A DNA stretch of 63,059 bases from an uncultured Clostridium sp. (GCA_900551615.1 URWN01000006.1:1-63059); one strand, 5' to 3'. Positions 42,127 through 51,637 are shown, counted from the first letter of the stretch. A program made the numbers and translations. The notes: generated by a model from the letters alone, not told the origin.

Positions 42127-44640
42127 TTATATTTCTCTGTTTAAATTCCCATTAGTAAATTCTTTACCTTCTAATCGTTCACCTTTTTTAACAGTATTTA
42201 CAATATCATTAATTTCTTCAACAGATTCATCTAAAATGTCAATCCTATTACAATGTATGTTAGAAAAATCGCTAGGTGAAATAGAAGTAGTTTTACTATT
42301 ATAAATAGTAGATACGGTTTGAATATTGTCAAACAGTACAGGAAACTTCATATTAAGTCTATCTTTTAAATAATAAGAATTATTAAGGTTACACTTAGAA
42401 CTACAAGTAGGATAACACTTATTAGTTTTTCCAAGAACGCAATAATTCATATTCATAAGAGGTGTTTTGCCATAAACAATTAATTCAGCAGGCATAAAGC
42501 AACAAGAAGAATTACAAATACTATCTATAATTTCTTTTGTTGATTCAGGAGAAATTGTAAATTTATCAAGTCCTAAATTTTTTAATTCATTTACACTATA
42601 TAAATTGAAAATATTAAAGGTGTAATTAGCAATTAATTCAAATTTATTATTAGGATTGTTTAAAACATTTTCTAATAATTTTAAGTTTGAAATGTTTGAA
42701 ATAACAAAGCCCTTAATATTGTAATTTGAAATAGTTTTTTCTATAGTACTAAAAAGTAGATTTCTGTAATTTGCCTTTATAATTGTTGGCATGTAAATAT
42801 AAATTTTAAATTTTTGCTCTAATGTTTTTAAAATATCAGAATATTTTTTAATTGAAAAATATTTTAAAGGAATGTATATATTATCAAATCCTTCTAATTT
42901 AGAATAATCAAAATCAGGATTTAAAATATTTAATAAAACTGATATTGTATTTTCTTTAAACATAAAGCTTTCTACATTAGCAGTATTTCCATTTAAACAA
43001 AGAATTTGAGAATCTTTTAAATTATCACAAACGCAATTAGGATGGACTCTTTTTATATTAGAAACAGCAAAATCAAAAGCTAAATCTAAAACTTTTCTTC
43101 TTAAATCATTCAAAGTACTAATTTTAGGTAAGAAAATATTTGAATCCAAATCAACATCAATATTAGCAAATTCAAAAATAGAATCAGTAGTTTTGTTAAT
43201 TTGATTAATAACTTTTTCCTTATCTAAAGGTCTATTTTTAGCAACTTCTGGGATAACATCTGAAGAATAAGTAATATCCAAGTTTGAGTATGCATCTAGA
43301 TAGCCATTATTAGAAATTTGAGTATTATTTAAAGAAAATGCTGAAGGGGAAAGAGTTACTCTAATTTGTATAGGTTCATTGTGTTTAATTTTTATTGTAC
43401 AATTTAAAGGAACTTTTCTATGTTCTCCATTTATGCTATCATGAGCTATTAAATTCAATTTTTTAGATGATATTTTATAGATTTTATCACCTAAATTTAT
43501 ATTACCTTTCATTCTTCCAATAGTTACTGTTTGACCTATACTAGTTTCTTTTATATTTTTATCTTTAATCATTAATTCTGAAACATTATAAGAACCAGTT
43601 TCTTTTTCTAAAGATATAGTATCTCCGATTTCAATAGGTTCTTGTAATTTAACAGTGATGTAACCTTTGTTTTTACTGTATTTTTCTACCTTACCTAAAA
43701 ATAATCCCATGTTATTAGGCTTTTCTTTAAAAACTAAGTTTTTGTTAGGTTCATTAGTAAGGTGACCAGTTGAGGACATCCCTCTATTAAATACCTGTAA
43801 TAAAGTTTTTCTGTCATTTTCTTCAATTTTGAAATCATTAATATCTGTAATTCTTTCGGCTAAATCAATGTATTTTCTGTAAATTCTTGTAACAGTAGCA
43901 ACATATTCAGGACTTTTCATTCTACCTTCAATTTTTAAACAAGTAACACCAGCATTAATTAGTGAAGGGATGAAATCTAAACCACATAAATCACGTGTAC
44001 TTAAAAGATGTCCAGAATCTGTTATATCATCGTTTTCCAATAATTTATAAGGTAATCTGCAAGGCTGAGCACATTTTCCACGGTTTCCGGAACGGCCACC
44101 AACCATACTAGAAAATAGGCATTGACCTGAATATGAAATGCATAAAGCACCATGAATAAAGCATTCAATTTCTATATCAGAATTTTTACAAATATATTCA
44201 ATTTCTTGAAGAGAAAGTTCACGTGAAAGAACCACTCTTTTAAAACCAAGTTCTTGCATTTTTAGAACTCCTTGAAGGTTGTGAACTGTCATTTGTGTAC
44301 TTGCATGTATATCTAAATCAGAAAAATGTTTTATTAATTGTTTGGCTAATCCTAAATCTTGAACAATAATTGCATCTATTCCATACTCATAAGCTTTTTT
44401 AGCAAGCTCAAAAGCATCATTAAACTCATTATCTGTAACTAAAGTATTTAATGTTAAATTTGTTTTAACTCCACGTGCTTTTGCATATATAATAGCTTTT
44501 TCTAAATCATCTAAATTGAAGTTCGAAGCATAAGCTCTTGCACTAAATGAATCTGCTCCAAAGTATACGCTATTTGCACCATTTTGAACGGCTGCTTTTA
44601 AGCAGTCAAAATTACCAACTGGTGAAAGTAAATCAATCAT
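42127..44640 (-). CDS. U32 family peptidase with C-terminal extension
   Basis: 837 aa, the long form of the U32 family. The N-terminal peptidase domain (about 1-320) includes GADSFSARAYASNF, FIHGALCISYSGQC and RGKCAQPCRLPY, plus an IEGRMKSPEYVA signature. A large C-terminal region (about 370-837) corresponds to the extension seen in collagenase-like U32 proteins (formerly DUF3656). Conserved cysteines sit in CISYSGQC and CAQPC. Members include proteins for tRNA hydroxylation (TrhP) and others; the exact role is open. AAGGAGG precedes the ATG. Confidence 0.88.
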   Translation of the reverse strand: MIDLLSPVGNFDCLKAAVQNGANSVYFGADSFSARAYASNFNLDDLEKAIIYAKARGVKTNLTLNTLVTDNEFNDAFELAKKAYEYGIDAIIVQDLGLAKQLIKHFSDLDIHASTQMTVHNLQGVLKMQELGFKRVVLSRELSLQEIEYICKNSDIEIECFIHGALCISYSGQCLFSSMVGGRSGNRGKCAQPCRLPYKLLENDDITDSGHLLSTRDLCGLDFIPSLINAGVTCLKIEGRMKSPEYVATVTRIYRKYIDLAERITDINDFKIEENDRKTLLQVFNRGMSSTGHLTNEPNKNLVFKEKPNNMGLFLGKVEKYSKNKGYITVKLQEPIEIGDTISLEKETGSYNVSELMIKDKNIKETSIGQTVTIGRMKGNINLGDKIYKISSKKLNLIAHDSINGEHRKVPLNCTIKIKHNEPIQIRVTLSPSAFSLNNTQISNNGYLDAYSNLDITYSSDVIPEVAKNRPLDKEKVINQINKTTDSIFEFANIDVDLDSNIFLPKISTLNDLRRKVLDLAFDFAVSNIKRVHPNCVCDNLKDSQILCLNGNTANVESFMFKENTISVLLNILNPDFDYSKLEGFDNIYIPLKYFSIKKYSDILKTLEQKFKIYIYMPTIIKANYRNLLFSTIEKTISNYNIKGFVISNISNLKLLENVLNNPNNKFELIANYTFNIFNLYSVNELKNLGLDKFTISPESTKEIIDSICNSSCCFMPAELIVYGKTPLMNMNYCVLGKTNKCYPTCSSKCNLNNSYYLKDRLNMKFPVLFDNIQTVSTIYNSKTTSISPSDFSNIHCNRIDILDESVEEINDIVNTVKKGERLEGKEFTNGNLNREI

Positions 44641-44789
44641 TTTTGGCCTCCTTAATTTTTACATCAATATTATATAACTTTTTTTAACAAATTTCTACCA
44701 TTTATTTAATAAATATGATATAATAGGTGACATAATTCAAAATGCAAATATTTATTAATTTATATAAAAATAAAATGAGGTAGGTAATA

Positions 44790-45701
44790 ATGGAATTTGA
44801 TTTGATAAAAGAAATATCAAAAGCTCAAAAAGGATTAAATAAAAAACAAATATACTATACAAAAAAAGAATTAGAAACATTACATCAATATATAATGAAA
44901 CAAAATGAAAGAATAAAAAACAAGAGATATACTTGTAGAGAGTTAATATATGATGAATTTGAAAAAGACCTAGATAATTATGTAAAAACAACAGGGACAC
45001 ATATGATGCAAGTAGAAGATAATGCATTACAAATATTAAGTACCAATCCAGCAATTGTAGATAGAGCATATGATAAAATAAAAGATAAAGATTTAGAAAA
45101 ATTCGACTTTGAAAAAGAAAAGTATAGAATTTTAAATGGAGAAGAGCAAAGCATAGAATATGAAATGTGTTTAATGTTAAAAGAATTAAGGAAAGAAAAA
45201 GTAGAAGGACCACTAAAAGAAATATTATATGAAGAAATACACCCAAAAGATGAAAACAAAAGGCAAAAAATGAGAGAGAAAATACAAGAAAGTGATGAAT
45301 ACAAAAAAACGGTTGAATATACAAAAATACTCATTGAACCATCAGAAAGAAAACAAATAGAGATGGCTATAAATTATAGAAAAAAAGGATTAGAAGAGGC
45401 CCTGTTTACTAAAGAAAAAGAAGGATTTAAATTATCAGGAGAGTTTTTAAAGAAATATGGTTTTTTAAGAGAGGAACTAGAACAACAAAATAAAGATTAT
45501 AGAGACTTATCTTTAAGCAATATGCAGTATGAATTAAAAACAGAAAATATGGATGATGATATAGGCTTAGAAAATATATTTGAGGACAGTTATCTAGATA
45601 CATTAAGTTTAGAACAATTAACAGTATTAAATGCATTTTGGCAAAACAGATTTACAAAGAAAATAGAGCGGGATAAAAAGAGCACTATTTGTAGCAGATA
45701 G
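44790..45701 (+). CDS. unknown protein, N-terminal part of a frameshifted gene
   Basis: 303 aa, not recognised. It is helical and highly charged, with no membrane helix, signal or nucleotide-binding motif. The last codons (DKKSTICSR) do not look like its natural end. If one G of the GGG run at 45670-45672 is removed, the frame continues as RIKRALFVADSMNLWEDLEK into the next gene, producing one protein of about 590 residues. The ribosome site is GAGGTAGG. It stands alone between the U32 gene and rubrerythrin. Confidence 0.6.
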   Translation: MEFDLIKEISKAQKGLNKKQIYYTKKELETLHQYIMKQNERIKNKRYTCRELIYDEFEKDLDNYVKTTGTHMMQVEDNALQILSTNPAIVDRAYDKIKDKDLEKFDFEKEKYRILNGEEQSIEYEMCLMLKELRKEKVEGPLKEILYEEIHPKDENKRQKMREKIQESDEYKKTVEYTKILIEPSERKQIEMAINYRKKGLEEALFTKEKEGFKLSGEFLKKYGFLREELEQQNKDYRDLSLSNMQYELKTENMDDDIGLENIFEDSYLDTLSLEQLTVLNAFWQNRFTKKIERDKKSTICSR

Positions 45702-45702
45702 C

Positions 45703-46563
45703 ATGAATTTATGGGAAGATTTAGAAAAAAATGATTATGAAAATAAATTAGAAGATAATAAAATTGAAAAAGTACTTTTAAAAATGATATTAACTGATAA
45801 TATGACAAAGACAATAAGAAAAAGTATAACAAAACTTATAGATACAGAAAATTATAGATATGCGTATTTTAATAGTCAAGAAGGATTATCAAAAAAATTA
45901 AGAAAACAATATACAAATTTCTTTGATGCAATTTTACCAGAATGTGAAAATGATTTAGAAGCGGACTTATTTGCTCCACAGTCAATAAGAAACAATATTG
46001 ATTTAATATATGGTGTGAAAGGTATAATGTTAAATAAAATATTAACTCAAATAAGGTACAATTCTAAAATAACAAATTGGGGATATATACCAGAAGATAG
46101 TAGTGAAAAAGATAAAAGAAAAGTATTAATTGGGATTGATTATCCTGGATTTAATATGCCATTAAAATTACATATGAATAAAGATGAATTAATAGAATAT
46201 CTAGAAATGATAAAAGGAAATGCTGTTTTACCAGTATATGAAGGAAATGGAGACATGACGTATAAAGGTAAAAAATTAACAACAAAAATATTTATGCCAT
46301 TGACTGAAAAAAGAGAATCCGAAATTATTAAAGCAAATAAAGAAATAAATAGTGTTGACTCAAAATATTTATATGTAAGACATATAGGAAATTTAATAAC
46401 AAAAAAATGTAAAAAAATTTTAAAAATATATCCACAAAAATATATAGATTTAAAAACAAAAAATATGGGAACAAAAAGAAACGGAAAATTTATTCCTGAT
46501 GCAGAAAATGAAAACACAAATTTGAAACAAAAAGATATTGACAAAGGTAAAAATTTAGGTTAA
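45703..46563 (+). CDS. unknown protein, C-terminal part of a frameshifted gene
   Basis: 286 aa starting at MNLWEDLEKNDYEN, but with no ribosome site directly before its ATG, so it is most likely the continuation of the upstream frame. No known domain was recognised. It is mixed alpha/beta and Lys-rich, with a segment KRKVLIGIDYPGFNMPLKLH in the middle and a polar C-terminal tail. Same orientation, one base after the upstream stop. It is probably not translated separately unless by coupling. Confidence 0.55.
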   Translation: MNLWEDLEKNDYENKLEDNKIEKVLLKMILTDNMTKTIRKSITKLIDTENYRYAYFNSQEGLSKKLRKQYTNFFDAILPECENDLEADLFAPQSIRNNIDLIYGVKGIMLNKILTQIRYNSKITNWGYIPEDSSEKDKRKVLIGIDYPGFNMPLKLHMNKDELIEYLEMIKGNAVLPVYEGNGDMTYKGKKLTTKIFMPLTEKRESEIIKANKEINSVDSKYLYVRHIGNLITKKCKKILKIYPQKYIDLKTKNMGTKRNGKFIPDAENENTNLKQKDIDKGKNLG

Positions 46564-46626
46564 ACTTAGAATTACAAATTAAGTATTCATAATTAAAATT
46601 AAATAAATATTAAGGAGGAAAAGAAA

Positions 46627-47166
46627 ATGGAATTAAAAGGATCAAAAACAGAAAAAAATTTAATGGAAGCTTTTGCAGGAGAATCACAGGCAAGAAATAA
46701 ATATACATATTTTGCTAGCAAAGCTAAAAAAGAAGGATATGAACAAATAGCTGCTATATTCCAAGAAACAGCAGACAATGAAAAAGAACATGCAAAAATG
46801 TGGTTTAAATTATTACAAGGTGGGGAAATAAAAACAACAGCAGAAAACTTAAAAGCTGCTGCAGAAGGTGAAAACTTTGAATGGACAGACATGTATGATA
46901 GAATGGCAAAAGAAGCAAAAGAAGAAGGATTTGACCATATTGCATTCTTATTTACAGAAGTAGGAAAAATAGAAAAAGAACATGAACAAAGATATTTAAA
47001 ATTATTAGAAAATGTTGAAGATGGACTAGTATTTAGTAAAGATGGAGACAAAATTTGGAAATGTAGAAACTGTGGACATATAGTAATTGGAAAAAATGCT
47101 CCAGAAATTTGCCCAGTTTGTAGTCATCCAAAAGCATATTTTGAAATAAAAGCAGAAAATTATTAA
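46627..47166 (+). CDS. rubrerythrin
   Basis: 179 aa. An N-terminal ferritin-like four-helix di-iron domain (about 1-140) has Glu and His ligands in AFAGESQARNKY, DNEKEHAKM and EKEHEQRY. A C-terminal rubredoxin-like domain binds iron through CRNCGH and CPVCSHPKAYF. It reduces hydrogen peroxide with electrons from the rubredoxin centre and is typical of strict anaerobes. AAGGAGG precedes the start. Confidence 0.95.
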   Translation: MELKGSKTEKNLMEAFAGESQARNKYTYFASKAKKEGYEQIAAIFQETADNEKEHAKMWFKLLQGGEIKTTAENLKAAAEGENFEWTDMYDRMAKEAKEEGFDHIAFLFTEVGKIEKEHEQRYLKLLENVEDGLVFSKDGDKIWKCRNCGHIVIGKNAPEICPVCSHPKAYFEIKAENY

Positions 47167-47185
47167 TAAAAAAATTAATATTTAG

Positions 47186-47235
47186 AAAAGGATTTTGAAG
47201 TAAAATTTATATACAAGGACTTCAAATCCTTTTTT
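47186..47235 (+). terminator. intrinsic terminator of rubrerythrin
   Basis: AAGGATTTTGAAGT pairs with ACTTCAAATCCTT (one bulge) and is followed by a T-run. Confidence 0.75.
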
Positions 47236-47292
47236 AAAATTTATTTGAAAAAAATAAAACCATGTGATATAATCAACCCCAAGGAGGACAAA

Positions 47293-48048
47293 ATGCCAAA
47301 ATTTTTTGTTAAAGAAGACCAAATAAAAGACAATGAAATAATAATATTAGGACAAGATGTTAATCATATAAAAAAAGTTTTAAGAGCAAAAAAAGGAGAC
47401 GAATTGCAAATATGTAATAGTCAAAATGGGGAAAATTTTTTGTGTGAAATAAATGACTTAGAAAATGAAAATATAATTTGTAAAATAAAAGAAAAAATAA
47501 ATAAAAATGTAGAATCAAATATAGAAGTTACTATATTTCAAGGTCTACCTAAATCAGATAAAATGGAATATATTATTCAAAAATCAGTTGAACTTGGAGT
47601 ACATGATATAACACCAGTAGAAATGAAAAGATGTGTAGTAAAATTAAATGACAAAGACAAAGTTAAAAAGATAGAAAGATGGCAAAAAATTTCAGAAGTA
47701 GCATCAAAACAATGTGGAAGAGATATAATACCTAAAATAAATAATGTGGTAAATATATCAAAAATATGTAGTTTGATTGAAAATTATGATATTTTAATAG
47801 TTGCGTATGAAAATGAAAAAGAAAACACATTAAAACAACAATTAAAAGAAATAAAACAACAAATAAATGATAATAGTATAGTAAAAATTGGAATTGTAAT
47901 TGGACCAGAAGGTGGTTTAGAAGAAAAAGATGTTGAATTATTAAAACAAAATGGTGCAAAAGTAATAACTTTAGGAAAAAGAATTTTAAGAACAGAAACA
48001 GTAGCATTAAATGTTTTAAGCATAATTATGTATGAATTGGAAAATTAG
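47293..48048 (+). CDS. rsmE: 16S rRNA m3U1498 methyltransferase RsmE
   Basis: 251 aa from ATG 47293, placed by AAGGAGG seven bases upstream. An N-terminal PUA-like domain (about 1-70) is followed by a SPOUT methyltransferase fold with the knot signatures GIVIGPEGGLEEKDVELL and LGKRILRTETVALNVLS. It methylates N3 of U1498 in the 30S decoding region using S-adenosylmethionine. It starts a likely operon with the membrane protein and yicC. Confidence 0.95.
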   Translation: MPKFFVKEDQIKDNEIIILGQDVNHIKKVLRAKKGDELQICNSQNGENFLCEINDLENENIICKIKEKINKNVESNIEVTIFQGLPKSDKMEYIIQKSVELGVHDITPVEMKRCVVKLNDKDKVKKIERWQKISEVASKQCGRDIIPKINNVVNISKICSLIENYDILIVAYENEKENTLKQQLKEIKQQINDNSIVKIGIVIGPEGGLEEKDVELLKQNGAKVITLGKRILRTETVALNVLSIIMYELEN

Positions 48049-48092
48049 TATAATGCAAATAAAATTATATATAAAATTACGAGGGGGAAACA

Positions 48093-48800
48093 ATGAAAGA
48101 AGTAAATGAAAAATATATGAAGAAAATATACCTAAATATATTAAAAGCAATATTAATAGTATTCTATTTTTTTGTATTAAATTTAGCATGTGAAAATATA
48201 AGTGTAGAACATCTAGAAAGGGGAATTCAATTATGTACAATGGTATTCTTATTTATAGCTATTGTTATATTTGAAATTGCATATAGAAAAGATGATGATG
48301 ATTTAGCCATACAAGGAATAGAAGTGCTTGTATTGTCAGCATATACTTTGACAAGTCAACATATAACTAAAAAATATAATTTCAATTTTAAAAATTATTC
48401 TTTGGTAGCATCATATTTTTTTGCAATATATTTTATTGTTAAATGTATAGTTATTTATACAAAAGGAAGAAAAGAAATGGCAGAAGATTATAGTGATATA
48501 AAAGAAATTGTAAAAAAAGATGAGCCTATAAAGAAGGAGGCTACTAAAAAACAAAAGGTTAATTCTGAAGATGAAAAGACTAAAAAAGTAAGAAAAACTA
48601 AAAAAGAAAATACAAAAAAGAATGAAGAAAAGGCTGAAGTAAAAAAACAACCTGTAAAGAGAAAAACAACAAGAAAGAAAGTAGAAAAAGCAGAAGAAAA
48701 ACCAGAAAATACTGAAATAAAAAAAGAGCCAGCAAAGAAAAGAACAACAAGAAAAAAAATAGAAACAACAAAAAATGACAAGAAAGAACAAGAAAAATAA
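48093..48800 (+). CDS. membrane protein with Lys-rich tail (unknown)
   Basis: 235 aa. Residues about 8-130 contain four hydrophobic helices (the first is AILIVFYFFVLNLAC, the last SYFFAIYFIVKCIVIY). From about 140 it becomes a repetitive basic tail with units like KKEPAKKRTTRKKIETTKND. The tail probably lies in the cytoplasm and could bind nucleic acid or an acidic surface. No family recognised. The GAGGGGG ribosome site is good, and it is in line with rsmE and yicC. Confidence 0.65.
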   Translation: MKEVNEKYMKKIYLNILKAILIVFYFFVLNLACENISVEHLERGIQLCTMVFLFIAIVIFEIAYRKDDDDLAIQGIEVLVLSAYTLTSQHITKKYNFNFKNYSLVASYFFAIYFIVKCIVIYTKGRKEMAEDYSDIKEIVKKDEPIKKEATKKQKVNSEDEKTKKVRKTKKENTKKNEEKAEVKKQPVKRKTTRKKVEKAEEKPENTEIKKEPAKKRTTRKKIETTKNDKKEQEK

Positions 48801-48842
48801 GACAAATTCGAAATGCTTTACTTGTCTTAATGGGGAGGAAAA

Positions 48843-49721
48843 ATGATTAGGAGTATGACGGGCTATGGAAAACAAAGCCTAAATGTAGAAAAAAGAGAAT
48901 ATCAAGTAGAAATAAAAAGTGTAAATCATAGATATTTAGATATAAATATAAAACTTCCAAAATCAATAAGTTATTTAGAAAACACAATAAAAAAAGAAAT
49001 ATCTGCAAAAATAAAAAGAGGAAAAATTGATGTATTTATAACATTTGAAAATAATAGTCAAGAAGGAAAAAATATAACAATAAACAAAGAATTAGCTAAA
49101 TTATATATAGAACAATTAAAAGAGTTAGCACAAGAAGAAAAAATATCAAACAATATAGAGGTAATGGATATTGCAAAATTACCAGATATTTTAATAGTAA
49201 AAAATGATGAAGAAGACGAGAAAATACAAAATGAACTTATAGAAGTTGTTCAAGGTGCTATAAGCAAAATTATTGAAATGAAAAATATAGAGGGAAATAA
49301 AATAGAACAGGACTTATTGCAAAGAATAGATAAAATAGAAAATAAAATAGTGGAAATATCTGCAAAATCTACTGGACTTATTGAAGAATATGTAGTAAAA
49401 TTAGAAAAGAGAATAAAAGAAATACTAAAAACAGAAGAACTTGATAAATCAAGGTTAGCTCAAGAAGTTGTAATATATGCTGATAAATGTTCAATAGAAG
49501 AGGAAGTAACAAGATTAAAAAGTCACATTTATCAATTTAGAAATTTAATATCTAATAACAATGAAACTATAGGAAAAAAATTAGATTTTTTGATTCAAGA
49601 AATGAATAGGGAAACAAACACAATAGGTTCAAAAGCAAATAATCTAGAAATTACAAATGGAGTTATTGATATAAAAACAGAATTAGAAGACATAAGAGAA
49701 CAAATACAAAACATAGAATAA
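48843..49721 (+). CDS. yicC: YicC/YloC family endoribonuclease-like protein
   Basis: 292 aa. The N-terminal YicC domain (about 1-155) starts MIRSMTGYGKQSL and includes VEIKSVNHRYLDINIKLP. The C-terminal DUF1732 region (about 210-292) contains EEVTRLKSHIYQF and FLIQEMNRETNTIGSKA. The family includes endoribonucleases. Length is standard. It is followed 19 bases later by remA, as in many Firmicutes. GGGGAGG precedes the start. Confidence 0.93.
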   Translation: MIRSMTGYGKQSLNVEKREYQVEIKSVNHRYLDINIKLPKSISYLENTIKKEISAKIKRGKIDVFITFENNSQEGKNITINKELAKLYIEQLKELAQEEKISNNIEVMDIAKLPDILIVKNDEEDEKIQNELIEVVQGAISKIIEMKNIEGNKIEQDLLQRIDKIENKIVEISAKSTGLIEEYVVKLEKRIKEILKTEELDKSRLAQEVVIYADKCSIEEEVTRLKSHIYQFRNLISNNNETIGKKLDFLIQEMNRETNTIGSKANNLEITNGVIDIKTELEDIREQIQNIE

Positions 49722-49740
49722 AATGAAAGGATGGAGTATT

Positions 49741-50013
49741 ATGCAATTAATAAATATAGGATTTGGAAACATAGTTTCAGCAGATAGAATAGTTGCAATA
49801 GTAAGCCCAGAGTCAGCACCAATAAAAAGAATGGTGCAAGAAGCAAAAGATAATAAAATAGCAGTAGATGCAACATGTGGAAGGAGAACAAGAGCTGTAA
49901 TAATAACAGACTCAGGACATATTATTTTATCAGCAGTACAACCAGAAACAGTTGCTGGAAGATTAGATAAAGATATAACAACAACATCAGCACAATTACA
50001 AGAAGAAGACTAA
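49741..50013 (+). CDS. remA: RemA-like DNA-binding regulator (DUF370)
   Basis: 90 aa from ATG 49741, preceded by GAAAGGATGGAG. The whole protein is the small DUF370 fold: MQLINIGFGNIVSADRIVAI, TCGRRTRAVIITDSGHIILS and VQPETVAGR. RemA forms oligomeric rings that bind DNA and, in Bacillus, activates extracellular matrix and osmoprotection operons. Here it lies between yicC and rpoZ, the usual conserved position. Confidence 0.95.
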   Translation: MQLINIGFGNIVSADRIVAIVSPESAPIKRMVQEAKDNKIAVDATCGRRTRAVIITDSGHIILSAVQPETVAGRLDKDITTTSAQLQEED

Positions 50014-50097
50014 AATATATAGATGGTACCATTAAGCCCAATTAAAATAATGGAGAAAGGTAAATATAATTAATTTTAATTATATAGGTGAAGAAAA

Positions 50098-50352
50098 ATG
50101 ATAGTAAAACCAACAGTTACAGAATTATTAAAAAAAGCTAAAAACAGATATGAATTAGTAATAGCAACATCAAGAAGAGCAAGACAAATTGCTATGGGAG
50201 ACGAACCTTTAACAAAAGTTAAAGAAGAATCACCAGTAACATTAGCTGCAAATGAAATTGCTGAAGGAAAAGTTACAATTATAAGAGATGAAGAAAACGA
50301 AGATAAAGAAGAAAATGAAAAAAACGAAGAAAACAAAGTAGAAAATGAATAG
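50098..50352 (+). CDS. rpoZ: DNA-directed RNA polymerase omega subunit
   Basis: 84 aa. The omega motif ELVIATSRRARQIAMG is clear, preceded by TELLKKAKNRY and followed by the AANEIAEGKVTI segment. The acidic C-terminal tail (about 65-84) is typical of Clostridia. It helps assemble the beta-prime subunit of RNA polymerase. In many Firmicutes gmk precedes rpoZ; the order here is reversed. Confidence 0.93.
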   Translation: MIVKPTVTELLKKAKNRYELVIATSRRARQIAMGDEPLTKVKEESPVTLAANEIAEGKVTIIRDEENEDKEENEKNEENKVENE

Positions 50353-50400
50353 TAATAAAAAATTAAAATATAAAAGTTAATTTATCAAAGGGGAATAAAT

Positions 50401-50976
50401 ATGCTAGTAATATTATCAGGCGTTTCAGGAGCAGGAAAAGATACAATAAAAAAAGAATTAATAAAAAGAATGGATGATATAATATCACTTCCATCTTTTA
50501 CATCAAGAAAACCAAGACCAGGAGAAGAAGAGGGAGTACAATATCACTTTATAACAAAAGAAGAATTTAAAGAAAAAATAAAAAATGGTGAATTTTATGA
50601 GTATGATTTACATCATGAAAATTATTATGGAACATCAAAAAAATTAATGAATGAAAAAATACAAAGTGGAAAAATAATAGTTAAAGATATAGAAGTAAAT
50701 GGAACAGAAAATTTAATTAAAAAACTGGGAAATGATACAAAACTAGTTACTATTTTCTTAAAAGTAGATAAAGAGGAATTAAAAAATAGACTTATTAATA
50801 GAGGAGATAATTTATCAGAAGCAGATATGCAATTAAGATTAGATAGATTAGAATATGAAGAGTCTAAAATTGGATTGTATGATTATGTTATAAAAAATGA
50901 TGATTTAGAAAAAACTGTTCAAATAATAATGACTATTATTGAAAATGAAAAAGTTTTAGAAAATAATAAAAAATAG
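50401..50976 (+). CDS. gmk: guanylate kinase
   Basis: 191 aa. The P-loop SGVSGAGKDTIKKEL differs from the common GPSGVGKGT but keeps Gly, Lys and the hydroxyl residue. GMP-binding residues are visible in SFTSRKPRPGEEEG and YYGTSKKL. The LID and C-terminal helix follow. It phosphorylates GMP to GDP using ATP. It is a little divergent but context (yicC, remA, rpoZ) supports the call. The coaBC and priA genes that often follow are missing. Confidence 0.88.
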   Translation: MLVILSGVSGAGKDTIKKELIKRMDDIISLPSFTSRKPRPGEEEGVQYHFITKEEFKEKIKNGEFYEYDLHHENYYGTSKKLMNEKIQSGKIIVKDIEVNGTENLIKKLGNDTKLVTIFLKVDKEELKNRLINRGDNLSEADMQLRLDRLEYEESKIGLYDYVIKNDDLEKTVQIIMTIIENEKVLENNKK

Positions 50977-50988
50977 TTGAATTTTATG

Positions 50989-51023
50989 AATAAGTATGAT
51001 AGTATAATGTCATACTTATTTTT
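50989..51023 (+). terminator. intrinsic terminator of gmk
   Basis: AATAAGTATGA and TCATACTTATT form a perfect stem followed by TTT. Confidence 0.8.
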
Positions 51024-51187
51024 GATATTAACAAAGTTCAAAAATAAAGTATAATTCCTATATTTTTTTATTCATATTTATTTTTATATCAATAATATGT
51101 TTATTTCAAAATTTTATTCAAAATTTCATGTTATGCCTTAATTTGAATTTTTTCAGAAGGCAAAAAAATAAGGAAAGGAGGGATAAT

Positions 51188-51637
51188 ATGAGTAATGAAT
51201 TTGAAAATAAAGTATTAGAAAAACTTGAATCTTTTGATAAAAAATTTGATGTAATTGACCAAAAATTTGAAGCAATTGATAAAAGATTTGATACAATTGA
51301 TAAAAGATTTGAAACAATTGACAAGAAATTTGAATCAATTGACAAAAGATTTGACGAAATGGATGCCAAGTTTAATGGCCTTAATGCTAAGTTTGAAGGC
51401 CTTAATGACAAATTTGAAGGTCTTAATAAAAAGATAGACTTTGTAGACCAGAAATTAACAAAACGTATTGATAGTGTAAGCACAAAATTAGATTATACAA
51501 ATAATAATGTTGCAAAAATACTACAAGAACAAATAAAAACAAGAGAAGAAATTTCGAAAGATAAAAAGAAAAACAATAAAGAACATAAATTATATGAATA
51601 TGAAATAAATAATTTAAAAAAATATGTAATATGTTAA
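51188..51637 (+). CDS. heptad-repeat coiled-coil protein
   Basis: 149 aa. Residues about 14-90 are tandem seven-residue units of the type FDxIDKR/FExIDKK (FDTIDKRFETIDKKFESIDK), then FNGLNAKFEGLNDKFEGLNK, and a further coil to 120. The corresponding DNA has 21-base repeats. No membrane helix or signal. Such units form a continuous coiled coil, similar to small cytosolic coiled-coil proteins or phage-like proteins of unknown role. The GGAAAGGAGGG ribosome site is very strong, and a terminator follows. Confidence 0.78.
   Translation: MSNEFENKVLEKLESFDKKFDVIDQKFEAIDKRFDTIDKRFETIDKKFESIDKRFDEMDAKFNGLNAKFEGLNDKFEGLNKKIDFVDQKLTKRIDSVSTKLDYTNNNVAKILQEQIKTREEISKDKKKNNKEHKLYEYEINNLKKYVIC

Noticed and set aside
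45661..45705. Programmed frameshift between the two halves of the unknown gene
   Set aside because: The needed change is +1 and no recognised slippery heptamer, stimulator or rare stop context is seen; a plain one-base insertion explains it more simply.
51230..51430. 21-base repeats considered as a CRISPR or iteron array
   Set aside because: They encode heptads in a translated gene with a strong ribosome site.
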